DNA of 64,000 bases from Methanolobus sp. WCC4 (GCF_038022665.1 NZ_CP150629.1:912480-976479), one strand, 5' to 3'; shown: positions 8,466-16,607, counted from the stretch's first letter. Numbers and translations: made by a program. Notes: generated by a model not told the origin, from the letters alone.

Positions 8466-9185
8466 TCAAACAAATTTCAGGCTTACGTCCTTCATTTTGT
8501 TCCTTGCTGCAACGTTAATAAGTAAAGGTGTGAGTGATTCGACCATTCCTGCAGTTTCCAGAGGTCCGATGTCAAGTGGCCTCATATTGGAAATGTCCTT
8601 TACAAGGTCAAAGACGATATTCTTGGCGTGCATGGAATTTCCGCAGACGCCTATATCATAGTCAAGTTCTATGTCAAGATCCGCCAGTTTCTTTGCGGGG
8701 ACCGAGTGGAATGCAGCTACAAGTTCTGTGCTTTCAGGTATCATGGTGAATATCTCCTGGGCTGCACTTCCTGCCTCAGGTATTGAGAAACAGAAATACT
8801 GGGTGTTGAATTCCTCACTTTCTATCGGAGTCCTTGGGTAATTGCTTCCGGGGCTGATATAGCACATGTTCCTTTCCATAGGAACGACGACACTTATGAC
8901 TATCTTGTTCTCTATTACAGGACGAATGAGTTCCATGACAGGAGCCAGCTGATTATACCTGATGGCAACGACGATCACATCGGCTTCTTCAGCAGCAGTT
9001 TTATTATCAGTACCTTTTATGACAGGTTCATATCCGTATCTTTCAAGTACTTCATTGTATTCTGCAGCTACAGCTTCAGCCTTCTCCGCATCCCTGGAAC
9101 CGATGGTGATCTCATGTTTCCGACCCCATCGAAGTGCAAAGCCCTTGCCGATGTTGCCTGTGCCTCCGAGTATTGCTATCTTCAT
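8466..9185 (-). CDS. npdG: F420H2:NADP+ oxidoreductase
   Basis: Cytoplasmic enzyme moving hydride between reduced F420 and NADP, supplying NADPH for biosynthesis. The 239-residue protein begins with the Rossmann motif ILGGTGNIGKGFALRWG and the NADP-selective segment IGSRDAEKAEAVA. Conserved stretches VIVVAIRYNQLAPVME and VSVVVPMERN follow, and FHSVPAKKLAD lies near the F420 site. Length and motif order match the NpdG/Fno family. It is transcribed alone, between glnA2 and secreted-protein genes. Methylotrophic methanogens without an F420-linked NADPH source elsewhere depend on this activity. Confidence 0.92.
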   Translation of the reverse strand: MKIAILGGTGNIGKGFALRWGRKHEITIGSRDAEKAEAVAAEYNEVLERYGYEPVIKGTDNKTAAEEADVIVVAIRYNQLAPVMELIRPVIENKIVISVVVPMERNMCYISPGSNYPRTPIESEEFNTQYFCFSIPEAGSAAQEIFTMIPESTELVAAFHSVPAKKLADLDIELDYDIGVCGNSMHAKNIVFDLVKDISNMRPLDIGPLETAGMVESLTPLLINVAARNKMKDVSLKFV

Positions 9186-9447
9186 GACATTTCTCCTGCT
9201 TTATGAGGATGGTATGATAATCTATTATATGTTAACATTTTTGGTATTATTCCGTCTATGCTGACTGTAATACTGACTGTGTTAATCAGTGTCATGGTAT
9301 ATATAATAACTCCTGACCTTTCATATTGACCGGCATCATTACCTGCCAGTCATATTCCGGCATAAAAGAGAGTAAAAAGGTTTACCTGAAAAATGATATC
9401 AGGATAATGTCAGATGAACAGGTAAACCGGTGGATCACAGGGTTAAC

Positions 9448-10077
9448 TTAGAACAATGACCTGATGGCATTGATCAGGCTGCTGAGAAATCCTGTGCTTT
9501 CTTCTGATCCTTCTGATGTACTGTCGGAACTGCTTCCATCACTTGAGGTTGCGTCATCATCAGGCCTGTCTGCTGGTGCTTCACCGGTCATTGGTCCTTC
9601 TCCGTCCATGGTTCCATTTCCGGGGAATTCTCCTTCTGGAGGTTGCATGTTCTCATCGCCTTCCATCATGGTTCTGTTTCCGTCCATTGGCTCCTGCCCT
9701 TCTCTTCCAGGTCCGTTCTGCATCAAAGCCACACGGATCTCATCGGGTGCTTCATCCATTGAACTTCTGAACTCTTCTATGATTCCGGTGATCTCATCTT
9801 CATCATCCGTAGCCTCAAGTTCGGTGCTCATTTCTTCCATCTGCCCGAGCAGACTGTCAACTGAATCCAGAAGGTCTTCGTCTTCAAGTTCTGACTGTAG
9901 AGTGGTCAGTGTGTCTATGCTGTTCGTGATCATCCCGAGTGTCATCTCTTTCATCTGCTCTGCATCCATCCCGGGCATTTCCATATCGCCCTCTTCTTCC
10001 AGAGCATAAACTCCTGGTATTGCAGTGCTGAATAGGATCATTAATAATGCAAATGATATTGTAATATCTCTTCTCAT
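9448..10077 (-). CDS. Secreted acidic protein of unknown function
   Basis: A 209-residue protein not recognised as a named family. It has a clear signal peptide (basic start MRRDIT, hydrophobic core, cleavage near GVYALEEEG). An acidic helical region follows (about 25-115), then a low-complexity Gly/Met/Glu/Pro stretch and a Ser/Asp/Glu-rich linker (about 115-195). The end is a short amphipathic segment, GFLSSLINAIRSLF. It is probably exported and loosely envelope-bound. It lies downstream of the related acidic coiled-coil gene on the same strand, 116 bases away. Confidence 0.7.
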   Translation of the reverse strand: MRRDITISFALLMILFSTAIPGVYALEEEGDMEMPGMDAEQMKEMTLGMITNSIDTLTTLQSELEDEDLLDSVDSLLGQMEEMSTELEATDDEDEITGIIEEFRSSMDEAPDEIRVALMQNGPGREGQEPMDGNRTMMEGDENMQPPEGEFPGNGTMDGEGPMTGEAPADRPDDDATSSDGSSSDSTSEGSEESTGFLSSLINAIRSLF

Positions 10078-10193
10078 AGAATAACTCCTTAAAAACAGGT
10101 AAACAGGGTTTTGTGAGATAGGATCAGGGTCCTATCTCGAAGTTGGTGGTATTATGGATAGTTCACAGTAACTCTTTCTGACTTATCCTCTGG

Positions 10194-10970
10194 TCATTCC
10201 TCGTCGGATCCATTCTCCATAGGACCCTGACCGTGTTCTCCTCCATGTCTTGATGGTTGTGGGTTGTTCTCTCTGTATTCTTCCAGTATTTCCCGAAGTT
10301 CATCGAGTGTTGTTGCACCTTCAATGTCCTCAAGAAGTGCTTCAAGCTCGGTTATCTGTTCTTCAATAGAATCCTCTGTTATGTTCTCATCTTCTATCTC
10401 ATCGATATTCTCAAGCATCCCATTCAGCATCTCGATCCTATGGTTGATGCGTTCGGTCTGTCTTTCAACAACGAACTCCATCTCTTCTTCATCTGAATCA
10501 AATTCCATTTCTTCCCTTTCAGGTTTCTCGCCTCGCATTTCCGGCATCATGGATTCTCTTGCTTCATTCAGGATCTCTTTGAGTTCATCGAGTGTTGTTG
10601 CCTCTTCAATGTCTTCAAGAAGTGCTTCAAGCTCTTCTATATCTTCACTGATAGCTTCATATTCGTCGGTGTCCTCTTCGAGATCCGTAAGTCTTTCTGT
10701 GAGTCTTTCAATTCTGTTGTTTATGCGTTCTGTATGCATCTCAACAATGAACTCCATCTCTTCTTCATCTGACTCGAACTCCATGGCTTCAATAGGACCT
10801 TCATCACTCATCCCCGGGTTTCCCCTCAGACCTTGTTTCATTGGCTTTTCTCCAAATTCTTTTGAATCAGTGGTCCCTGTATCATCAGCAAGTGCACCAG
10901 GCATCACAGCACTAAGTACCATTGCTATTAACGAAATACATGCCACAACTTTCAGGAATCTGTGTTTCAT
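10194..10970 (-). CDS. Secreted acidic coiled-coil protein with internal duplication
   Basis: A 258-residue exported protein with a signal peptide ending near PGALADD. Two copies of a ~75-residue unit follow, one beginning EFESDEEEMEFIVEMHTERI (about residue 67) and one EFDSDEEEMEFVVERQTERI (about 152). Each ends in LEALLEDI..ATTLDEL.EIL. Heptad-like spacing and high Glu content indicate coiled coils. The function is unknown. Its promoter shares the AAGTATCCTTATATT sequence with two structured leaders in this region. A ribosome site GGAGG lies just upstream of the ATG. Confidence 0.75.
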   Translation of the reverse strand: MKHRFLKVVACISLIAMVLSAVMPGALADDTGTTDSKEFGEKPMKQGLRGNPGMSDEGPIEAMEFESDEEEMEFIVEMHTERINNRIERLTERLTDLEEDTDEYEAISEDIEELEALLEDIEEATTLDELKEILNEARESMMPEMRGEKPEREEMEFDSDEEEMEFVVERQTERINHRIEMLNGMLENIDEIEDENITEDSIEEQITELEALLEDIEGATTLDELREILEEYRENNPQPSRHGGEHGQGPMENGSDEE

Positions 10971-11607
10971 TTGTTTCCTCCATCATTATTTTTGTTCAGA
11001 ACACAATGAACATCGACAACTGTCAGATGCCAGTGATCTTCTGACAAATCCCTGATTAGCAGGCTTTAATATAAGGATACTTAGCAAAAAGAAACTATAT
11101 TATTGCTTTAAATTGAAAAATAAAACTTCAATAAAGGTTTATTTGTTTCTGCAACCTTTGGGGTTCTTAAACAGATGGATAGTTCGCCAGAGTATGATCA
11201 GGATGATTCAATACCTGTCCTGTCTTATCTCAGAGACATATTGGAGTTATCGTCATTGACATGAACCTGGTCTCTGTTGAATCAGTTACTGAAGATCCGG
11301 GTGTATAATATCACTTATAATGGATTCAATCATCTAAAAAACAACTGTATTGCTCTTTTCGGAATTTTTATATGCTTATGGACGTTTATTCTTTCTTTTT
11401 ACCACTAAAAAAGCTTCATTAAGTGTAAAGTCTCCAAAAACAGCTTTTATTTTTGGCCATAAATGTCCTCTCCTTAAAGTATGTTTATATTTAAATCTCC
11501 CTTCTGTGAGTATTGTACTAAAAACTTCAATAAAAACGTGAAGGTGAATTGTAATATGTTCATTTGCAATACAAAATACATGGATTCCGGAGTGAGGTGA
11601 TATCTCA
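10971..11607. promoter_or_regulatory. Divergent intergenic region with two TATA-type promoters
   Basis: The leftward promoter contains AAGTATCCTTATATT on the minus strand (11068-11082). In its leader TGTCAGA can pair with TCTGACA, both between about 11022 and 11048. The rightward promoter for the 11608 gene contains AAGTATGTTTATATTTAAAT (11477-11496), a variant of the same sequence, leaving a leader of about 85 bases that ends in a strong GAGGTGAT ribosome site. Between about 11100 and 11470 I see only AT-rich sequence and a poor 63-codon open frame (11350-11541) that I do not support as a gene. Confidence 0.5.
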
Positions 11608-12510
11608 ATGAAGAAATTACCACTTGTCCTTATAGGGTTCCTTGTAGGAATGGTGCTGGTATCCGGCCTTGCTGATGTGAACAGGCATCCCGCAGGTCAT
11701 GAAGAACAGCATGGTATCATGTCGGATTACTCGGCCTATGTCAAAACGGAAATATCCGACCCACAGGCTCCTTCAACACCAGACGACCATGATGTATCCA
11801 GAGATGAGAAAGTATTCCTGGCTGGTAATATTGCTAAGTCGAGCGAGATGATAGAACGCCTTGAAAGTACAGTAGATTCTCTTGAAAAGGAAGGAAACGA
11901 TGTTCAGGAACTGGAACAGATGGTGAGTGAATATGCCTCACTTGTAGCTGAGTCAAAAGCTTACTTCTCAAAGACAGAGACCAGCTCTTCAAGTTCTGAT
12001 GAACTCGAGTATCTTGCATTGTCAAAGGACAGGATCGTCCAGGCGGATATGAAGCTGAAGGATATCTTCAATATGCTCCACTCATACCTTCCAGGACCGG
12101 TAAAATTGTCTGGAAATGATACCCTTATTCTTGAAGGATCAGGTATCGTTGTTCTGTCAGGTGACCTTGGTATCGACCTGAGTCTCGCTGAAGGAGAGTT
12201 CTCTGCGGTTGATCTTGCAGGTGATATGATAATTGATGCTGAAGAGCTTTCCAGTACCGGAATAATATCCGAGAGAATATTATCGGATCCTCTGGGTAAC
12301 TCTCACAGCATGGTCTCATACAATAAGGCAAATGGCACAGTTCTCATGTCGGGTTCGATCCTGAACGTAGCGATCAATGGCAAGGATCTGTTCCTTACTG
12401 TAGAAGGCACCGGAGAGGTTGAACTATTCGGAAAAGGGACCTATTCCATTGAAAATGGGTCAGGGATCATTGAAGGTATCTGGATCCCTCCAGTATTTGA
12501 AACAAAATAA
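11608..12510 (+). CDS. Exported protein, paralog of the 13389-14297 product
   Basis: A 300-residue exported protein of unrecognised family. A signal peptide (MKKLPLVLIGFLVGMVLVSG) leads into a short polar region. A helical coiled-coil-like part follows at about 65-150 (MIERLESTVDSLEKEGNDVQ). A beta-rich C-terminal half has Gly/Ser repeats such as LILEGSGIVVLSGDLGIDL and TVEGTGEVELFGKGTYSI, suggestive of a beta-solenoid or sandwich. The same architecture and many identical residues occur in the 13389-14297 product. The ribosome site GAGGTGAT supports the start. Envelope location is inferred from the signal peptide only. Confidence 0.75.
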   Translation: MKKLPLVLIGFLVGMVLVSGLADVNRHPAGHEEQHGIMSDYSAYVKTEISDPQAPSTPDDHDVSRDEKVFLAGNIAKSSEMIERLESTVDSLEKEGNDVQELEQMVSEYASLVAESKAYFSKTETSSSSSDELEYLALSKDRIVQADMKLKDIFNMLHSYLPGPVKLSGNDTLILEGSGIVVLSGDLGIDLSLAEGEFSAVDLAGDMIIDAEELSSTGIISERILSDPLGNSHSMVSYNKANGTVLMSGSILNVAINGKDLFLTVEGTGEVELFGKGTYSIENGSGIIEGIWIPPVFETK

Positions 12511-12516
12511 GGCATG

Positions 12517-12566
12517 GGATGTAATGTGGCATGAGGAGCGCATAGCATGCGGGTTGCATCACATCC
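12517..12566 (+). terminator. Hairpin after the 11608-12510 gene
   Basis: GGATGT-a-ATG (12517-12526) pairs with CAT-c-ACATCC (12557-12566), and GCATG can pair with CATGC inside. It starts 7 bases after the stop codon and fits a 3' end structure. The rest of the gap up to 12776 is AT-rich with nothing else supported. Confidence 0.45.
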
Positions 12567-12776
12567 TGTTCCTGAGAGAAGGGTACTAATAGGGACGTAG
12601 CAGGGGAACGTGCTAAATGTCTCATTCTATTTCATCTTTAATATCCTGTATGTTGAAATTAAGGCTTCTTATTGGTTCAATAAGTTTTATCTTATTATTT
12701 ATCATCAATTTAGTGTTTTTAGTATTCTATAAAGCTTCATTATCATTTTAATCCTATTCGCCAGACTTTCTCATGT

Positions 12777-12797
12777 AAGTATCCTTATATTTGAAAT
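12777..12797 (+). promoter_or_regulatory. Promoter of leader copy 1
   Basis: AAGTATCCTTATATTTGAAAT contains a BRE/TATA-like box. The expected start, about 25 bases downstream, coincides with the first stem of the leader RNA at about 12812. The same sequence is found at 15423-15443 and, on the other strand, at 11068-11082. Confidence 0.55.
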
Positions 12798-12811
12798 AAC
12801 GAATTAGTGGA

Positions 12812-12975
12812 TTGCCCGTTGGTTAATACTGCTCTGGCGGGTACCACCAACTCAGGTGGCACCTGACACCCCAACCACATCCAGCCTAAGGTGCCACCAT
12901 TGTACCAACAACCCCCTCTCGTTTGGGAGATGCCCGACATATCCCGGGCATCTCCTGATCGATACAGGTGAGAAT
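12812..12975 (+). ncRNA. Structured leader RNA, copy 1
   Basis: Homologous to 15458-15627. P1 is TGCCCG (12813-12818) with CGGGTA (12838-12843). CCACC (12844-12848) can pair with GGTGG (12855-12859). Alternatively GGTGGCACC (12855-12863) pairs perfectly with GGTGCCACC (12890-12898), so the two forms exclude each other. The last stem is GGGAGATGCCCG (12925-12936) with 12945-12956. Conserved unpaired stretches are CCCCAACCACATCCAGCC and TGTACCAACAACC. The leader ends at the GGTGAG ribosome site of a 66-codon ORF. Stems in the two copies differ in sequence but keep pairing, which points to selection on RNA structure. The class was not recognised. Confidence 0.7.
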
Positions 12976-13176
12976 ATGGAAAACATTAAAGATTCTTTGA
13001 AACAATTCATCGATTCAAGACTTCAGGAAGCAACCCGTGCTCAGGTATTATGTCCGGAAAGGTTCTATGTAGCTGTGGGTGCTGTAAAGAAACTGGATCC
13101 TGATCAGATGAATGACCACCCTGGCCCTGTATCCGGGAATGCTCCGTCCTGCCCGGAAAAGGATTTTAAATGGTGA
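12976..13176 (+). CDS. Small protein downstream of leader copy 1
   Basis: A 66-residue ORF starting at an ATG with GGTGAG seven bases upstream, directly after the structured leader. It has a charged helical start (MENIKDSLKQFIDSRLQEA), two cysteines (LCPERF near residue 26 and APSCPE near 59) and the segment KKLDPDQMNDHPG. The L-x-PDQM part recurs in the small ORF after the second leader (KLSPDQM). No signal peptide or known domain is seen. Coding is supported by ribosome site, placement and the shared motif rather than by family recognition. Confidence 0.55.
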   Translation: MENIKDSLKQFIDSRLQEATRAQVLCPERFYVAVGAVKKLDPDQMNDHPGPVSGNAPSCPEKDFKW

Positions 13177-13388
13177 TCGATCCGGTCATCTAACCTATTT
13201 CTGGTCTTTACCTGATGCTATACGAATTATGTTGTGACCTTTTGATCCTTGTTAGAGGCATCAACTTATATATTATTTAATATCATTAAATCAAAGAAAA
13301 CGTTTATGATACATTAATATCTGTTAATCTTCCACAGACTTGCTATATTCGGATATTTGAATATGTATCTTTGCAGAAGTGATCTCCA

Positions 13389-14297
13389 ATGAAAAGGATG
13401 CCTCTTATAGTTTTGATATTCCTCATGTTGCTTGTTGTTATTTCAGGCATTGTGGATCCAGATGATATGCGTCAGTATCCTGATGACAGGGAGGGACGCA
13501 ATGATCTCCTGTCCCCTCCTTTTGATCAGAGGGACGGGCATGAAAGTAGGATACTTGTAATCCCGATAACCCCGGTTCCATCTGTGGATGCGGACCAATT
13601 CCTTGAGAACAACATAGAGGGATCCGAGGCGATGGTCAAGCGTCTTGATGATGCTGTAATACGTCTTAAAGCAGAGGATAATGACGTTTCTGAACTTGAA
13701 CAGAGGGTTGCGGATTACTCTGTGCTCGTAAGCGAGGCCAGGGAATATATGACAATGGCTGAGAGTTCCTCTACAGAAGAGGAGAGGCAGGAGTATCTTG
13801 AACTTTCAAGGGAAAGTATCATTCTTGCGAACCATGAGCTAAAACCTATCTTCGAGACGATGAAGACCTATCTTCCGGGACCTGTGGTCATAACCGATGG
13901 CAGCAGTCTGCTGGCAGAAGGAAGCGGTATTGCTATACTGTCCGGTGACCTTGATGCGGATATTTCAATCCAGGATGGCAAGTTCTCAGTAGTTGACTTT
14001 TCAGGGGATCTCCAGATAGAGACAGAATATGATTATGATCAGGAAAGCATTCCTGACATGGGTCCGGATGGAGGTCTGGCCAGGTCACATAAGGTCAGTT
14101 CATATAGGGATGTCACAGGCAATGTCTCATTGTCCGGCTCCGCATACTCTGTTGCAGTTATGGCCGATGGGATCGACATGATCGCCACAGGTACAGGTGA
14201 GGCTGAACTGGTCGGCAATGGAACCTACCACATCTATAATGGTACTTCCAGCGGAAAAGAGAATGTCTGGGTAAAACCGATATTCGGGAATGATTGA
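13389..14297 (+). CDS. Exported protein, paralog of the 11608-12510 product
   Basis: A 302-residue exported protein with the same plan as the 11608-12510 product: signal peptide (MKRMPLIVLIFLMLLVVISG), polar linker, helical region (AMVKRLDDAVIRLKAEDNDV) and a beta-rich C-terminal half (SLLAEGSGIAILSGDLDADI, MIATGTGEAELVGNGTYHIY). The recurring 'YLPGPV..' junction is also shared. Family unrecognised. It is followed after 23 bases by the membrane-anchored regulator gene, so the two are likely co-transcribed. That pairs a secreted protein with a sensor-like protein. Confidence 0.75.
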   Translation: MKRMPLIVLIFLMLLVVISGIVDPDDMRQYPDDREGRNDLLSPPFDQRDGHESRILVIPITPVPSVDADQFLENNIEGSEAMVKRLDDAVIRLKAEDNDVSELEQRVADYSVLVSEAREYMTMAESSSTEEERQEYLELSRESIILANHELKPIFETMKTYLPGPVVITDGSSLLAEGSGIAILSGDLDADISIQDGKFSVVDFSGDLQIETEYDYDQESIPDMGPDGGLARSHKVSSYRDVTGNVSLSGSAYSVAVMADGIDMIATGTGEAELVGNGTYHIYNGTSSGKENVWVKPIFGND

Positions 14298-14320
14298 CAT
14301 AAGGGATCAGGGTGTTTGAC

Positions 14321-15205
14321 ATGAGGAGGATATTATTCATTGCTATGATCGCCTTGCTTCTGCTACTGCCGGGAGTTGCTTCAGCAGATACTGCAACTGT
14401 ACACGGTGTAGCCTATGAATGGAGCACGTTCGAGCCACTGGACAATACGATCGTAGGTGTCAATTCAACACCTGAACAATCCATGGTGGCAAAATACGGT
14501 GTCTATTCCTTTGAGCTACCCAATGGTACCTATCAGATCACTGCAAGTTACTACGAGGAAGACCAACTGGCCTATTATGCGGAGGACGTTGTCACGGTCT
14601 CGGATGAAGGCAGTTATGTCCTTGACCTTCTACTTTTACCTTCATATTCCAGTTCAGGTGATGCAACAACTGAAACGGGTTCCGGGGAAGCAACTGTGAA
14701 CAGCAGTTCCCTTATGGCCGGTGCTGTGATCGTCGTTATTATCCTTCTTACCCTTCTGGTCTCCCAGATGAAAAAGAGGCCACAGACCTCTGTCTCTCAG
14801 ATGAAGAAGGTGGAAGTCTCCCATCCTGTTGCTCCGGAAGCTCCTGTAAAGGTCGTAGAGGAGGTCAGGGAAGAACAATCTCCTGTCCCGACAGCAGACA
14901 CTCCAGAGGAGCCTGCTGATGAGCTACCTGAAGAGCCGATCTCTGTTCCTGTACCTGATGAGCAAAAGGAATCTGTTCCTGTTCCTGTGCCTTCGGATGA
15001 GCCGGTTCCGGCAGACCTTCAGGAGATCCTTGATATTCTCAAGTCCCAGGGTGGAAGGATGACCCAGAAGGATATGCGTAAGAGGCTTAAGTATTCAGAG
15101 GGCAAGGTAAGTCTCATGCTCCTTGATCTTGAGAAGAGGGGCAAGATACAGAAGTTCAAGAAAGGGCGTGGAAATGTCCTGTTCCTTGTGGATCAGGACG
15201 AATGA
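14321..15205 (+). CDS. Membrane-anchored winged-helix regulator with extracellular domain
   Basis: The 294-residue protein has a signal peptide, then an extracellular carboxypeptidase-regulatory-like beta-sandwich (about 22-110, with NGTYQITASYYEEDQLAYYA). One transmembrane helix (LMAGAVIVVIILLTLLVSQM, about 131-150) and a long Pro/Glu/Val-rich linker follow. The C-terminal winged helix-turn-helix (about 232-294, RMTQKDMRKRLKYSEGKVSL) resembles archaeal MarR/DUF7343-type regulators. The DNA-binding domain is therefore cytoplasmic while the N-terminus faces outside, suggesting envelope-to-transcription signalling. The start at 14321 is preferred to a GTG at 14312 because GGTG lies six bases upstream. 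Targets are unknown; neighbouring envelope genes are candidates. Confidence 0.75.
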   Translation: MRRILFIAMIALLLLLPGVASADTATVHGVAYEWSTFEPLDNTIVGVNSTPEQSMVAKYGVYSFELPNGTYQITASYYEEDQLAYYAEDVVTVSDEGSYVLDLLLLPSYSSSGDATTETGSGEATVNSSSLMAGAVIVVIILLTLLVSQMKKRPQTSVSQMKKVEVSHPVAPEAPVKVVEEVREEQSPVPTADTPEEPADELPEEPISVPVPDEQKESVPVPVPSDEPVPADLQEILDILKSQGGRMTQKDMRKRLKYSEGKVSLMLLDLEKRGKIQKFKKGRGNVLFLVDQDE

Positions 15206-15240
15206 TCCCTTTGCTGTCCTTACCATTTTCCTGTTGTTCA

Positions 15241-15265
15241 ACTGGATGATTATTTGTCGTCCAGT
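15241..15265 (+). terminator. Hairpin terminator after the membrane regulator gene
   Basis: ACTGGA (15241-15246) pairs with TCCAGT (15260-15265), with GA/TC pairs inside, and a T-rich stretch follows. The remaining gap to 15420 is AT-rich with no other feature seen. Confidence 0.5.
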
Positions 15266-15422
15266 CTATTATCTATATTTGTTATTTAATTCTATTTTTA
15301 GATATAAGGTCCATTCTCTATTCTAATATGCTTTTTAAATATCTATGGAGCTTTAAATATCTATTTTATTCTCTATAAAGCTTTATTTTACAATCATGAC
15401 ACTTTTGTGTCCTTTTTCAAAT

Positions 15423-15443
15423 AAGTATCCTTTTATTTAAAAC
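15423..15443 (+). promoter_or_regulatory. Promoter of leader copy 2
   Basis: AAGTATCCTTTTATTTAAAAC is nearly identical to the sequence at 12777-12797. The expected transcription start falls at about 15458-15460, the first stem of the second leader RNA. Confidence 0.55.
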
Positions 15444-15457
15444 TACGAATCTGGTAA

Positions 15458-15627
15458 TTGCCTGTCAGCATTACTGCTATGGCAGGCACCACCCAAACCT
15501 GGTGGCACCAAACCCCCAACCACATCCAGCCCGGTGCCACCAATGTACCAACAACCAACCCCTTCGCATAAGGGACACCTGTTACCTATCCATCAGGTGT
15601 CTCTTATCGAAACAACAGGAGGATAAT
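15458..15627 (+). ncRNA. Structured leader RNA, copy 2
   Basis: Second copy of the leader at 12812-12975. P1 is TGCCTG (15459-15464) with CAGGCA (15483-15488); compared with copy 1, a C-G pair has become T-A and a G-T wobble has become G-C. CCACC (15489-15493) pairs with GGTGG (15501-15505), competing with GGTGGCACC (15501-15509) to GGTGCCACC (15533-15541). The last stem, AAGGGACACCTG (15570-15581) with 15594-15605, has a different sequence from copy 1 but equal length and position. It ends at a GGAGG ribosome site before a 55-codon ORF, 60 bases ahead of the ABC exporter operon. Confidence 0.7.
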
Positions 15628-15795
15628 ATGACAGATATGAACGATGCAAAGAAAAAGTACATAGGAACACTGGTACGCCGTGATCAAACTATGTCCGTAA
15701 CCAGGTCAGGTTCGATATCCATTGTTTCGTCTCTGGAAGCTAAATTGAGTCCTGATCAGATGTGTCGTCTGTCAAATATATCCCGTATGGGGTGA
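15628..15795 (+). CDS. Small protein downstream of leader copy 2
   Basis: A 55-residue ORF with an AGGAGG ribosome site, directly after the second structured leader. The sequence is basic at the start (MTDMNDAKKKYIG), Ser-rich in the middle and carries LEAKLSPDQM, echoing KLDPDQM in the small ORF after leader copy 1. No signal peptide, membrane helix or known domain is visible. It precedes the ABC transporter ATPase gene by 60 bases and could be translated from the same mRNA. It may act as a leader peptide; the function is unknown. Confidence 0.5.
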   Translation: MTDMNDAKKKYIGTLVRRDQTMSVTRSGSISIVSSLEAKLSPDQMCRLSNISRMG

Positions 15796-15855
15796 AATTG
15801 TATATATCACTATTATCTGAAAGTAAATTTAAAAGGGAATTGAATTGAGGATCAT

Positions 15856-16602
15856 ATGGACGAGAATCATAATGACATACAGATAACTTCGGGAGATGCA
15901 CCTGAAACTCTCATGCGTCTTACTGATGTGTGGAAGATATACAGGATGGGAGAGGTCGAGTTTGCAGCCTTAAAAGGCATCGATCTGGAGATCATGCATG
16001 GTGAATTTGTAGTCATCCTCGGTCCCAGTGGCAGCGGTAAGAGTACAATGATGAACCTGCTGGGCTGCCTTGATCTTCCAAGCAAAGGAGTTGTTGAACT
16101 CAACAACAAGGACATTGCTAAAATGAAAGAATCAGAACTTGCCCAGATAAGGGGGCAACTTATTGGTTTTATTTTCCAGACGTTCAACCTGCTCCCTACT
16201 CTGAACACTATAGAGAATGTCATGCTGCCTTTAGAATTCCAGGAAGCAGATTCTGATGAATCATGGAAAAGAGCAGAAGAGCTTCTTGATGTAGTAAGTC
16301 TTGGAAATAAAAAGTACAACCTCCCTTCACAACTATCAGGAGGCCAGAGGCAAAGGGTTGCCATAGCAAGATCCCTTGCAGTAGACCCTAAAGTGATCCT
16401 TGCGGACGAACCAACTGGTAATCTCGATAGTGAAACAGGAAATTACATTCTTGAATTCCTCAGTGACCTTCACAGAAATGAAGGCAAGACTATCATAATG
16501 ATAACTCACGATCCAGAATTGACAAAGTATGCGGATCGTGTTGTTCATATCAAAGACGGAATGGTGGATAATATAGAGATAATAAAGCGTGAAGCAATGT
16601 GA
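15856..16602 (+). CDS. MacB/LolD-type ABC transporter ATPase
   Basis: A 248-residue ATP-binding subunit of an ABC3/MacB-class transporter. It has Walker [10 protein letters not shown] (about residue 58), Q-loop [13 protein letters not shown], signature [15 protein letters not shown] (about 158), Walker [13 protein letters not shown] and switch His in [19 protein letters not shown]. The [10 protein letters not shown] ending is characteristic of the MacB/LolD/FtsE class. It heads an operon with the COG1361 exported protein and the MacB-like permease, overlapping or abutting each. Substrate unknown; export or extraction of envelope proteins or peptides is plausible. Translation may be coupled to the small ORF upstream. 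Confidence 0.92.
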   Translation: MDENHNDIQITSGDAPETLMRLTDVWKIYRMGEVEFAALKGIDLEIMHGEFVVILGPSGSGKSTMMNLLGCLDLPSKGVVELNNKDIAKMKESELAQIRGQLIGFIFQTFNLLPTLNTIENVMLPLEFQEADSDESWKRAEELLDVVSLGNKKYNLPSQLSGGQRQRVAIARSLAVDPKVILADEPTGNLDSETGNYILEFLSDLHRNEGKTIIMITHDPELTKYADRVVHIKDGMVDNIEIIKREAM

Positions 16603-16607
16603 TAAAG

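Noticed and set aside
11350-11541. 63-codon open frame in the divergent gap
   Set aside because: AT-rich, no ribosome site, and it overlaps the promoter box at 11477.
12856-12975. GTG-initiated reading frame through leader copy 1 (and 15502-15627 through copy 2) giving similar peptides
   Set aside because: The similarity follows from nucleotide conservation. Indels shift the frame inside the leader and the pattern of change keeps base pairing, so RNA function is the better explanation. A leader peptide is not fully excluded.
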